Shown: one piece after another, positions 10,691 through 20,837 of the stretch
How the letters are laid out: each line of letters starts with the position of its first letter
Numbering within the stretch: the first letter of the stretch is position 1
Source: Tipula vernalis
Lineage: Eukaryota; Arthropoda; Insecta; Diptera; Tipulidae
DNA: 64,000 nt
Direction: 5' to 3'
NCBI GenBank assembly: GCA_958295665.1
Contig: OY282558.1
Span: 312,328,092 to 312,392,091 of the forward strand
Translations under genes and position numbers: made by a program
Notes under the pieces: generated by a model
Databases searched by the model: none
Told to the model about the DNA's origin: nothing
Seen by the model: only the letters and a program-made list of their open reading frames with translations

Positions 10691-13220
10691 TCTATAATAA
10701 TTCGTCAATAATTCAAATTTTAAGAATTGTTACAAATTACCTCTCTTTATTTAAATTATTTCTAATCATTTGGAATAAAAATTTGCTTCGCCAAAATTGA
10801 GTAGAACAATCCAAAATGTCGCCAAATTTGGTTGATAACTGCCTCGCAGAATTCGCAGTGCTGATTGTGTGCTAACTTGTACCGTAATCTTCTAGTATCA
10901 TATACATCTATTAATTACCGTTTAGTAACCAAAATTAAAAAAAATTAATTCCAAGATTAAAAAAATTAAATTTCAGATGAATTTGAAAATTGATGCATAT
11001 TGAATTATCCCGGGTTTTAATTCCCGGTAGGTTATTAAAGAATAATTAAGATTGCTTAATATAAAATGAATCTGACTAAATTAAATATTTCAATATAAGG
11101 AATAGAAGGTAATTAGAGCTATATCAAATAAATTAATAATTTGATAATCAGAACAGAAATCTTTGCTGAACATTCAGCATTCATTATTATGCTTGTAAGG
11201 ACTTCAAGAAAACCTTTGGACAATGGCCGGCCTTTGACAAGTTTAAATAAAAACTTTAAAGATTGCTAAAAAAGAATAATTTATTTTCGTTGTCTGGATA
11301 GCGACTAAGTTATGAATTTCAAAGTTTGTAAATTTCCAACAAGAAAAAGTTTAAATTTTGAAAATTCAATAATAGAATTTGCGTTCAAAATTTCAAATAA
11401 AAAATTTGATTTCAAAATAAGTTCTGTAAGAATTATTTGCAACAAACTGTGTGACAGCCGCTAGTTTTGAGTGAAATTTCATATAAGTAAGGTTTGGCTG
11501 TTTTGAAAATTATGGTTAAAGTAGATACACTTAATATTAATTTAATATTTACTCGGTATAAAATTTACGATTTTAATTCATTTTTGCAATTTCCACATTT
11601 ATTTGAATTTTCTATTTAACGAAGTTCAACAATAAATTACAATTTTTTAATATTTTTAGAAATAAGTAGTGCTGATCAGAGGCGACTGGCTGGTCTTTGC
11701 ATTGCACGTGTTATAAGGATTTTTCGGTACAAAATAAGCCCGAAAATCAAGATTATGTTTGTTTAAGATGACCATCACATTTTTCAGCGAAAAATACCCA
11801 CTCGCAGTAATCGGCATTGTTTTATTTTTCAAACCCAAAATTCATTTGTCATTCAATACAGTCTCTCTTCATTTTATTTTCGTATATCCACACTACATAT
11901 ACATATTTATATTTGATGTTTAAATGAAGAGAAAAAAGTAATTTAAAATTAGCAGGCAAGTCAGAATTTTATAGGGTGTCTTTAGGGAAGGAAATTTGTT
12001 TAGTGACCTTTAATGACCTTGAATGAGCATATTTTGATAGACACGGGCAAACCTTTTTTATTGAGTGGGTAGGCGTATTTTTTGAGCCACTCTGCGATTC
12101 CTTAGAAAATGTGAAAAGGTTATCGAATTACTTTCGTTTATTAGTTTATCTTTTGTGTTCGTGAAAACAGGGTACTGTGAGGTGACAAGGAATGTTTTCC
12201 AATCAAATCCATCCCTGCTGTATTTTAAGAATGGTAAAATTTTTTTGGGCTATTTAGTAATCAAATTTGTGGATATGGCGCTGTTGATAGAGATATCCGT
12301 TTGGCCACATGCAGATGTCGTGTATACTTAGAAGTGGTATTGTGGTAAGAGTCTTTTATTTAATTTATTTATAATGAGCTGCAAACAGCAAGTCTAGCGG
12401 CTTCGAAGAGTAGTTTAATCTACAAAAGAAATCTCAAAAATGTGTTCAGATAAAACGTTATACGTTAGCCAAATCGATGTTATAGTCTCTAAATAACCCC
12501 AAACTCGTACTAAAAAAATCCAGTGTAGAGAACCTAACATTTTTCTACTGGCCAAGGAAAGATAAAACTAAGTATTATTCGTTCTATAGGCAGGATAGTA
12601 GAAGTTAATAAATCAGTAAAGATTAATGGTTTTATAGTTTTTTAAAGCAATATTTCATTTAAAACAACACTTTTGCACTCCAGCGTATCAGTATGAAAAA
12701 TTTTACGACGTAATCATAATGAACATAATCTGTGTGAGGAATTGATCGGTGGAACAAAAATTTAGAAAACTTTCTTTGTTCTCTTTCGGCTTGTGTAGGA
12801 TTGGAATCATAATATTGTTCCCAAATTTGATGTCCTTACTCGAGAAACTATCAGACAAAAATGCTTGAGAACTACGAAACTCAACAACTCGAACCTTAAG
12901 CTCAATATTTTATGGCATTCCAGGCAAATATTTTGAATGTGTTGAGAGAATTCATTACTATAAATATGGTTTTTCATCCAGCAAAGATAACGATGACAAA
13001 AAGTACAACCAAAATATGTCTGGCGTAACAACCAAAATATTTTCTGTTGAGCTGCGGGATTTCGTGATATTCCTTGTTTCAAGATTTTAAATTTCGGTTA
13101 ATCATTATGATACTTTGAAAAGCAATTGGTCATTTTGAGTGATTAGGAGGTTTCAAAATGAAAAAATTACTTTTAATTGGAACATTTTCGGATCAGAAAC
13201 TTTTGTCAGGATCGAAAAAC
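10691..13220. other. AT-rich stretch without recognised genes
   Basis: Mostly AT-rich. A 91-codon minus frame (13,082-12,807) has no motif I recognise. A 60-codon minus frame at 11,838-11,656 includes MPITASGYFSLKNVMVIL, loosely like the C-terminal 'ITA..fF.L' segment of insect odorant receptors, but the match is too short to call. A possible BEL/Pao LTR could lie just right of 10.69 kb; I could not delimit one. Confidence 0.4.
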
Positions 13221-13227
13221 TGGGGTT

Positions 13228-13330
13228 GGATCGTGCTAAAACCCGGAAAAATCCAAATATCGACTAAAATTTTTGATTCAGTTTCAAAATATCAAATTTT
13301 AGAATATCGTTGAAAAATTTCACGAATTTT
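13228..13330 (+). repeat. Dispersed terminal-like repeat, copy 1
   Basis: Contains CGTGCTAAAACCCGG followed by ATCGACTAAAATTTTTGATT, shared with the block at 14,053-14,175 in the same orientation. It belongs to the sequence family found around the MULE remnants. The neighbouring 13,330-14,050 is AT-rich, with TGCAAGGNTGACGAA twice (about 13,579 and 13,689) and no gene. Confidence 0.5.
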
Positions 13331-14052
13331 TTTTATCTCGAAATACAAAAAATTTAAATTAACATTTTTTTTTTTAATATTAACAGAAAATATTTTTTTG
13401 GAATCACTAAATTTGCCGAAAAAAATCCAGAAATTCCCGGAAAAAAAAATCCGGAAAAATATATTGTTCAATTTAAATGAAAAAAATTTAATTTTAAGCA
13501 TTTGTATAAATTGAAACATTTGTGGTACATCTGTCGGTAGAAGCGATACGAAAAATAAAATTACTTTAATCTGTGTCTGCAAGGTTGACGAAGCATTTAG
13601 CAGTTTAACAAAAATTCACGATCCGCTCCAATACATTCGTCGATTCTATACAAACCCAACGAATTAAGCTAACCAAAGCGCGCTCGTGCAAGGATGACGA
13701 ACCGATTTTCAGGATTAAGAACTCTTAAGAAAAAATCAAATATTTTATAAATTTTAATTTTAACTTTCGTTGCACGTACTTTGACAATTGTGTTCCTGGA
13801 TTCTCGTTTTTCGGGTTTTTTTCTGGATTCTGAATGTTTCTGATTTTATTTTGTACTTTTTCTGGAGACAGGTATAAACAAACAGTTAAGATTTTGCACA
13901 AAATCACATAAATAGAATTATACAAATTTATAACACTATTAGTGTTAATATTTTAATATTTAAGAATCAATCAATTAACAATAAACTGATAAATGTTGTT
14001 TCGATATGACGTTTGTCCAGATATTATTCCCAATACAATAGAAAGGATGAAA

Positions 14053-14180
14053 TAGTGCTAAAACCTCGTCAAATTAAAATATCAAATAAACAAAACAACG
14101 ACCAAAATTTTTGATTCAGTTTTGTAATATCGAATTTAAGAATATTGCCGAATAATTTCTCGAATATTGTATTCCTGAAA
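14053..14180 (+). repeat. Dispersed terminal-like repeat, copy 2 (candidate MULE end)
   Basis: AGTGCTAAAACCTCGTCAAA with AAAATTTTTGATTCAG matches copy 1 and more loosely the blocks at 15,244 and 20,672. It lies about 0.4 kb beyond the 3' end of the minus-strand MULE remnant, so it may be one of that element's long terminal inverted repeats. This is inference. Confidence 0.4.
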
Positions 14181-14363
14181 CTCAAGTAAAAAACCAGATT
14201 TAAATAAAATTCTGGCTTAGTTTTGTCCATTTTCATTTTATCGATATTGTGTTTTGAAACGATTAATATTTTTGAAAGGTTTTTTATAATGTTACAAGCC
14301 CCGACATTGTTCCTTTCCACAACCATCTTTAACCGTCGATGCCATGCCTTCATAAAATTTTCA

Positions 14364-14498
<135 letters not shown>

Positions 14499-14596
14499 GT
14501 TGAACCAAGAAGCCACTCATCATAGAATGATTAAAAATAATAAGGTAATTCATTACATTGTTCAAATGCAAAATTTTTAGCATTCTGATCGCCAAG

Positions 14597-15090
14597 CTAA
14601 TTATTTCGGATGTGCCATATCGGGGAAACAAGATGCTCTGTTTGAATTTTCCTCCAAATTATTTGACTTAAATCCGGTGAGCGAAGGTATTCTTGAGCAG
14701 CTTTTTTAATATTTTTCAAAATTAGAAATGATTGCGATTGGTGATAATTTAATATTTGTATCCCAAACCACCTTAATAAGCTCATAAAAGAATCGAGAAT
14801 AACAACTTTTTGTATTGCTGCTCATCAAACAAATGATAATGTAAACACTTTCGATTTCAATTTTTCCGTTTATTGTGGGTAGCTGTCGCGTAATTGATGG
14901 CACTACGTTAAATTTACCTCCAGACCATATTTGAAGGTTGAAGTTTGTTCCCAGAATAATTATCTTTTCGTTGTTAGACTCTGAATCTTTCAATATGAAT
15001 AGTTTACCTTCACAGTAAACCTTAGATGGTTTGGTATTTTTATTTCTTCCAAAATTTTTCGTTCACTTAAGTGATCGTACCTATAGCACG
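14597..15090 (-). pseudogene. MULE (Mutator-like) transposase fragment, copy C
   Basis: MULE transposases are DDE enzymes. On the minus strand, ERKILEEIKIPNHLRF (about 15,065-15,020) leads to EGKLFILKDSESNNEKIIIL and GTNFNLQIW, then FNVVPSITRQLPTINGKIEI and LMSSNTKSCYSRFFYEL (about 14,860-14,810). This is the standard order of the MULE domain: P..l..T..G..F.L.ds, RI..FgT..NL, the first catalytic block, then LM..K....Y..ff..L. The first catalytic Asp, normally in a W..DGTF context, is replaced: the sequence reads WSGGKF. A degenerate continuation reaches 14,597. It is opposite in strand to the two copies to its right and related to them, and has one or two frameshifts at its start. Its right limit is near 15.1 kb. 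Confidence 0.6.
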
Positions 15091-15243
15091 ATGAATTTTG
15101 GCTTTCTGTGTATTTTTTGAAGGTAAGTATCCCCTGAATTCTGCGGATGTTTGCACTAAATTTTTAATGATTCCAGACGTAGTAGTATCGGAATTTTTAG
15201 CTACGACTTTTAGGGTGGTCTTAGCACGGCACACTTTAGCTAA

Positions 15244-15415
15244 GGTTGGTCATAAAACCTCGACGGTCGTTATATCGAAATCAAAATCTAGAATTAATAA
15301 ACTAGCGAATTTTAAAATTTCGAAATTTCAAAAAATTGAATTCAAAACCTCGAAAATTGTATCTAGAATCTCGACTAATAAAAATAATTTTGTAAATATT
15401 ATTTGCGGCACCGCA
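15244..15415 (+). repeat. Dispersed terminal-like repeat, copy 3 (candidate left end of MULE copy A)
   Basis: About 170 bp beginning TTGGTCATAAAACCTCGACG is repeated at 20,672-20,837 with roughly 80% identity by eye (both contain CGTTATATCGAAATCAAAAT). It lies 380 bp upstream of the FLYWCH start of MULE copy A. An open frame across it (15,098-15,487) is a by-product of this repetitive DNA, not a gene. Confidence 0.6.
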
Positions 15416-16103
15416 AATTTTATTTTGATTGAACATGATTCTAATAATATAATGCAGTTACAGCTACAATATAAATCAATGAACTAGGATCATATACAAG
15501 AAAGTATATTTGTGTAAGCTCCAAGTTAATTAATTTCATACATAAAAAAATTAAAACGATCCAGGAATAATTATGAACCTTTAATAATTATGAGCTTTAC
15601 GTTTATTTATTTAAAAAATAAAAATTATAATTCTGTGATTAAAGATTCAAATTGTATTCAAGTCTTGTTTAAGACTCGAAAATATAGAACACTATTTTAT
15701 TGTAATTGGTATAACTGCAATATAATTTTTAATGTGAATAATTTTTTTGTGACTACATAACCCGATTCATATCGTAGGATAATTTAAAACATCATGGAAG
15801 TTCAATTATTGAAATCAAATGAAGGCAATGATAAATTGATAGTGGATGGTTTTATGTATATTGTGGAGAAAAAATTAAAAAAATATATTTTACTGGTGCT
15901 GTTCCCAAAAGAAAGCTTAAGGTTGAAGGAACGCGCCATTAGTAGAAAAGTAAATGATGAAACCGTGTTAACGAAAGAGCCGCCACAACATAATCGCAGC
16001 CCTAATGCATGGGAATCAGAATGGGTCATTTTACTTACGTAAAAGCATCCGATGAAAACTAAAAGAAATCTGTAAATTTAATGTGTATTTATTATATATA
16101 ACA

Positions 16104-17050
16104 TTATTGTGTTATATTAAAAAATTGGGTTAGTTTTTCTTTTTGACGTAAATACATGACATAGCTGGATCGAAGTATCAATTCCCCTTTTGTTGAAGTA
16201 TAATAAAAATTACGGTAATATTTGATTTCGTGGTTTTCTCCACCTATTTTATCATCATAGTGCATGGATGGCACTAAAATCACAGCACGATTCTTCTTAG
16301 GAACATAACTGACTATTGTCAAATTTTTTCGACATCTGAAAATATTTGATTCCACTAAATGTTGACGATTTGGTTAAAAATTTGGTTGTGTTTTAATTTT
16401 ACGTGTCAATTCAACGCTTTGTAGTATTTGAGGCAACTCGAAGCTTATTAAATAGTTATCAAAGTCGATGCCAAATTTGTTAATCTTGGATATCCCTTAT
16501 TTCTTAAATATGGAATTCCTCTTAAAGGATAGCTATTCGAACTATCGCAGATCCACCATAGTTTGTATTTTACAATGTATTTTCAATAGTGAGATTTGTC
16601 CCCTGTATAAATATATTGTTTTAATAAATTGGTATTTATAATATTACAAATTTCGTGGAAAGTTGTAAATTTATCACTACTACTTCTCTCTAGCTTTGTT
16701 GATTTATCATCAAATCTCACGTATTGGAAGAGAAGCATGAATCTGTGCAAGACGTATTTGCTCTAAACAAAACATTTCTTATCAAAGGGTGCCAAAATTC
16801 TCAAAGTTCCGACACTCCCTGCTTGTTTACACTACCATTTGTCACCAAACTGATAAACAGAGTATCCCAATTGCATCTTTTGGTTTTCAAAGTACTCCCC
16901 GTTTTTCAGAATCGTGCTAATTGGTGCTTTCCACTATTATTTGGATCAATTTGTCGGTTATAAAAAGGCAAAAGGCGTCGGGCATCGATTCGATATATTT
17001 TTCCGGTGGAAGTTTGAATTTGCTAATACTGCCTATAATTAAATTAGTTG
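16104..17050 (-). pseudogene. piggyBac-like transposase pseudogene nested in MULE copy A
   Basis: Minus-strand motifs occur in the family's order: PPEKYIESMPDAFCLFITDK with a following ST-N (17,020-16,930; family 'F.lff.d.l...iv..TN'), VRFDDKSTKLERSSSDKF (16,720-16,660), NLTIENTL (about 16,600; family 'ltiDEqL', here D to E and Q to T), YKLWWICDSSNSY (about 16,570-16,530; family 'K.w.lcDs..gY', catalytic Asp kept), GIDFDNYLISFELP (about 16,470-16,430; the second catalytic 'DN.ft' block) and NLTIVSYVPKKNRAVILVPS (about 16,320-16,265) followed by a degraded STKG motif. About 25 residues are missing between the DEQL-like and KYGIK-like blocks, and at least three frame changes are present. It is clearly inactive. 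Boundaries and a TTAA target could not be fixed. Confidence 0.7.
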
Positions 17051-17850
17051 CATGAGTTTTTCACTGAGTTCCATCCTTTCTCTATCTAACTATGCATATT
17101 TGTTATGGCAAGACGAGGAAAATAATCTGATGTAAAAGCAATAATGATGCCGTCCGTATACACATCAGAAATACTAAAAACATTCAAAATGGAAAATACT
17201 TCATTTCTATTGTGGAAATACTCATAGTGCGTCTGTAAGACTCATCGCATGGTTTTGTGTTTGTTTTTTGAAAATGGTTCAGTTAGGCTTATATTTAGAA
17301 AAACTAACAAAATATTATTATATTATCTAAATCTTAAATAATTGATTTCAGAAAGACTATCGCATAATTTACATAAAAACGGTTTTTAGATGAATTTTTA
17401 GCAGGTAAATTTGAAATGAGTCTCCGAGACTGGATCTCGGTTAAATGAACCGAAAAGTTTATCTAATATCGCAGTGCCAGACCATATAAGATATTGTGAA
17501 GGCGAATTATTTATATTAAAACAATCCAACGTACACTATCATGGAAAGGTTGAGGACGAATAAGTGCCCTTAATATTTTACTTGATGAGTAGCCAAACTA
17601 AAGAATGCTTTACTCAGTTCTTTTATGAACTATCTAAACGTTGAAATGTTGGAACGTTGGAATTATTTAGCTTGAAAATACGAATGCTAAAATGTTCAGC
17701 ATTTGTATCGGCAAATTAAGTCTCCAGTTACTTCTGATCGTTTTATTCGAGTGTTATACCCTAGATATACTGTGGTTTAATAAATTTGATTTAGCTAAAC
17801 TAGTTTAAGTATTCTATGCAAAAACAAAGGGATTAGCTAAAAGCAAGGTT

Positions 17851-17911
17851 GACAGACTGCGACTAATCTCGATAAATTCACTAAATCGGTTTAATTAAGT
17901 CGCAGTGTGTC
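17851..17911. repeat. Imperfect 18-bp inverted repeat
   Basis: GACAGACTGCGACTAATC (17851-17868) and ATTAAGTCGCAGTGTGTC (17894-17911) pair at most positions around a ~25-base loop. They lie inside MULE copy A in a stretch that does not match copy B, so they may be a small insertion. Confidence 0.5.
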
Positions 17912-18488
17912 TAGGTACAGGGGATTAAAGACAAGGATGTCAAACGTTTAGCTTGTTGATTCAAAGAAGTCGTAAAGGATCAAAAGGTAAACCACACTAT
18001 GAACCTAAATTCTGGTCGGTTACCGATTCTGTTGCTAACAGTTTTCCTCGTACTCAAAATTCAGTTGAGGTTGTTATATAATGTAACATTATTTTAGCAT
18101 TTTAAGATATATCGTAAAGCGAAATTTGTTGACAATCTGTGAATTTTATTTCAAAAAGTGTTTTTCCTTAAAAATTGGCATGGTTCTAACTGGTATGTAA
18201 TATTACTTCGTTATATTATACGCACTGTTTGCAAACCATCATTTGATTTCATTAAATCTAAATACTTAAAACAAACCTAGTCTGTTTGAGATTGCATAAA
18301 GAAAGAAGTGTTTTGGACATAAATCGACATAAAAAGTATATTCAAATTATAATTAATTGTGATTGGTTAAGAATTGACTTTATTGTGTGTACAATTTTGA
18401 ATATATAATTGGTAAATATTCATACAATAATAGATTTTTATTTTGTGAATAAATATTTTTTCTAAATCGCCATTTCGAGCACATTGCA

Positions 18489-20115
18489 GGACCTCCAAGT
18501 TTTAAAATCAAACAAAGGCAAAGACAAGTTGGTTGTTGATGGGGTTTCTTATGTTATAGAAAATATATAAAAAATCTTTTTTATTGGTGTTATTCTCAGA
18601 AGAAATTGCTCAAATATAAAAACCGTGCAACAAACACACGACCAAATGGTGAAATAAAATTGATAAAAAGGGTATTCAAAGGGCACAGTCACAGCACAAA
18701 TTCTGGAAAGCTAGCAGTGTGTCAAGCTGACAATATTTTAACAAACTTAAGTAAAAATTCAATGACTAATTCATCGCAAATTGACTGTAGAATATATTTA
18801 CCACCCAAAAACTGCGCAAAAATCAAAAATTCGATGTATGTGAAGTGATTCGATGTATGTGCAGGATTGTATCTTGACTAAATAATTTTCTTAATATAAA
18901 CGCATTTTTTAGTTTCATCCCGAAAAAAATTAAAATAATCAAAAATGAGCATGATTATTCACTTAAATCTTAAAAGCATTGAATTTAAAAATATTGGGAA
19001 TGGTAATATTTGCTTACGTGGTCGTGGCCACACAGATTTCCAAAATGTTGTTTTGTCTATCCCGAGTCCAACCTATGTACCGCCATTACCATATAAGTTG
19101 GCTACAAGGTCTTTAGGATTTATCCAAGAAAGCACGTTTTATTTAAAATTGTACTGATATAAGGACCTGTGGCCACGACCAGGTAAGCAAATATTACAAC
19201 TCCCATAATTTTAAATTCAATGCTTTTAAGATTTAAGTGGATAATCATGCTGATGAAATTAAAAAATCTGTTTATATTAAGAAAAAATTTATATTACATT
19301 TAACCGAGACGCAATCCTAAAAAATATATCTGGCTTAATTTCGGAGTAACTTCACATACATAAAAATTCATTGGGCAAGATTTGCTAGTTTAAATGGACC
19401 AAATAAGTTAGCTGAAATTTATATTCCCGAATACTTTAAATATTGCGATGGAGAGCTGTTTGTATTATAAGAATCTGATTTAAATGATCAAAAAATTATA
19501 TTACTAGGAACCCGTTATAGTTTAAAACTTTTATGTGAATCTAATTGCCGGTTGATATATAATTTGGAATAATTTGTAAACTTTTTACGATTAATGGAAA
19601 GATGGAAAATGAATGTGTGCTGCTTGTATTTTGTCTGATGAGCAGCAAAAATAATAAATTATATTCTCAGTTTTTCTATGAACTTTTTAAATTAACATGT
19701 GATTGAAATATTAAGCTTAATCCAACTCGCAAAAAGTTTTTTTCCTGATACAGAGTTTCGCGGATGCATTTTCCACCTCAGTCACATTATTTGGAGAAAT
19801 GTACAAAAGATCGATTTGCATCAAAATATGGAAGATCAGAAACTTTTAGCCTACAAATTCGAATATGGCTAAAAAATCTGGCATTTATACCCAGTGAAGA
19901 AATCCCTGAATATTTTTTTGTCCTTTTTTATTAGTATTACCCACAAAGATATAACACGTATACCATCTTGGTTCAAAAATATATACATTTGTGGCACAAC
20001 AAATAAAAGAAAGCCTCAGTATGAACGAAACTTTTGGTCTGTTGTGCTGACGCTATTTTTGAAAACTTCCCACGTACTCAGAATTGTGCTGAAGCATGTC
20101 ATTGCAAGAATTGAT
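18489..20115 (+). pseudogene. FLYWCH-MULE transposase pseudogene, copy B
   Basis: A FLYWCH finger starts at 18,489 with DLQVLKSNKGKDKLVVDG then VSYVIEN, hits a stop, and continues one base out of frame with FYWCYSQKKLLKYKNRA and GHSHS. The W-C and H.H residues are present, but the second Cys reads Y (LKYKNR). After an inserted foldback, the MULE part runs from 19,389: LNGPNKLAEIYIPEYFKYCD, GELFVL, KIILLGTRYSLKLL, then NGKMENECVLLVFCLMSS and YSQFFYELFK (about 19,660-19,695). GCIFHLSHIIWRNVQ (about 19,760-19,800) is the conserved 'GC.FH' block. FWSV, a frame change and ENFPRTQNCAEA end it near 20,100. Several stops and frameshifts. Same family and orientation as copy A. Confidence 0.65.
18885..19300. 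mobile_element. Foldback sequence inside MULE copy B
   Basis: About 85 bp at 18,944-19,033 (AGCATGATTATTCACTTAAA to GTGGTCGTGGCCACA) is repeated inverted at about 19,170-19,256, with roughly 90% identity by eye. Weaker inverted similarity extends outward on both sides (TTTTCTTAATATAAACGCAT near 18,890 against its counterpart near 19,280). The spacer is about 140 bp, and the open frame across it (18,945-19,157) is not recognisable. It separates the FLYWCH and MULE parts of copy B. Confidence 0.7.
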
Positions 20116-20339
20116 CATATCCAAAACTAACATACAACCAATACAAATGGGCGAAAGCAAGTCATTGAATAGGAAAATTTAATGCAATATAAAAAATTAG
20201 AAAGGTCATCAAAAAAACGGAGGAATATTTAGAAGGGGGAACTTTTGAAACGCATTGAGCAAAATATAAGCCTTTAACACATTATTCATTAAAAATTCAA
20301 ATTGTATCAACAAATTAAAAATTGAAAAACAAATTTTCT

Positions 20340-20582
20340 AACACATTTTGTGTATTTTGAAACTAAAAATGAATTTTTATTTTACCCAGTTTCTCCAAAT
20401 TTCGATATTCTCATATTCGATATTTCCAGAAACAATATTTAATTATTCGATCTTTTAATAATTTTCGCTAACCCCTTTTTCGAAAATATTAACTTAAAAA
20501 TAAATTAAATATTTGATATTTTGGATTTTGATATTTTTTTTTTTACCGTTTTACCGTGATTTTAACACTATCCCTGATCAGG
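20340..20582 (-). repeat. Inverted counterpart of the terminal-like repeats (candidate right end of MULE copy B)
   Basis: Read on the minus strand, it begins GGATAGTGTTAAAATCACGG and later gives AAAATATCAAATATTT, resembling the + strand blocks at 13,228 and 14,053. It lies about 0.25-0.5 kb beyond the end of MULE copy B. Opposite orientation to the left blocks is what terminal inverted repeats would show. Confidence 0.4.
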
Positions 20583-20671
20583 GGTATTTTAAGGGAATAC
20601 CTGGAGAATATTTTATTGTTGTTTTATTCTAAATCATTTAAAATCGTTTTCCTTCAATGATGATTTTCTGG

Positions 20672-20837
20672 TTGGTCATATAACCTCGACGATCGTTATA
20701 TCGAAATCAAAATCTCAAATTAATAAAATAGCGAATTTCAAAATATCTAAATTTCAAAATGTCGAATTCATTCCCTCCATAATGTTGTCTCTAATCTCGA
20801 ATAATAAAAATAATTTTCTAAATATTATTTACAGGTC
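20672..20837 (+). repeat. Dispersed terminal-like repeat, copy 4
   Basis: Begins TTGGTCATATAACCTCGACG and parallels the 15,244-15,415 block along its whole length in the same orientation. It could start a further, unrecognised element to the right. Confidence 0.6.

Larger units (their letters stand above)
15794..18076 (+). pseudogene. FLYWCH-MULE transposase pseudogene, copy A, interrupted by piggyBac
   Basis: The first part (15,794-16,040) reads MEVQLLKSNEGNDKLIVDGF then YIVEKKLKK, the start of a FLYWCH zinc finger (DNA-binding; 'KS.kG..kLvvdG..Y'). The W-C-C block is readable only in another frame (WCCSQKKA), and the metal-binding Cys before KERAIS reads L, so the finger is dead; the end PPQHNRSPNA has lost one of its paired His. 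The MULE part resumes at 17,439 with LNEPKSLSNIAVPDHIRYCE and GELFILK, then VPLIFYLMSSQ and CFTQFFYELSK (about 17,565-17,630), and ends near 18,076 with KFWSVTDSVANSFPRTQNS. The block with the first catalytic Asp is deleted. A piggyBac pseudogene on the other strand fills the gap. Same family as copy B. Confidence 0.6.

Noticed and set aside
15098..15487. 129-codon plus-strand frame
   Set aside because: It spans a dispersed repeat that also occurs at 20.67 kb and contains only Lys/Ser/Ile-rich repetition; no domain is visible.
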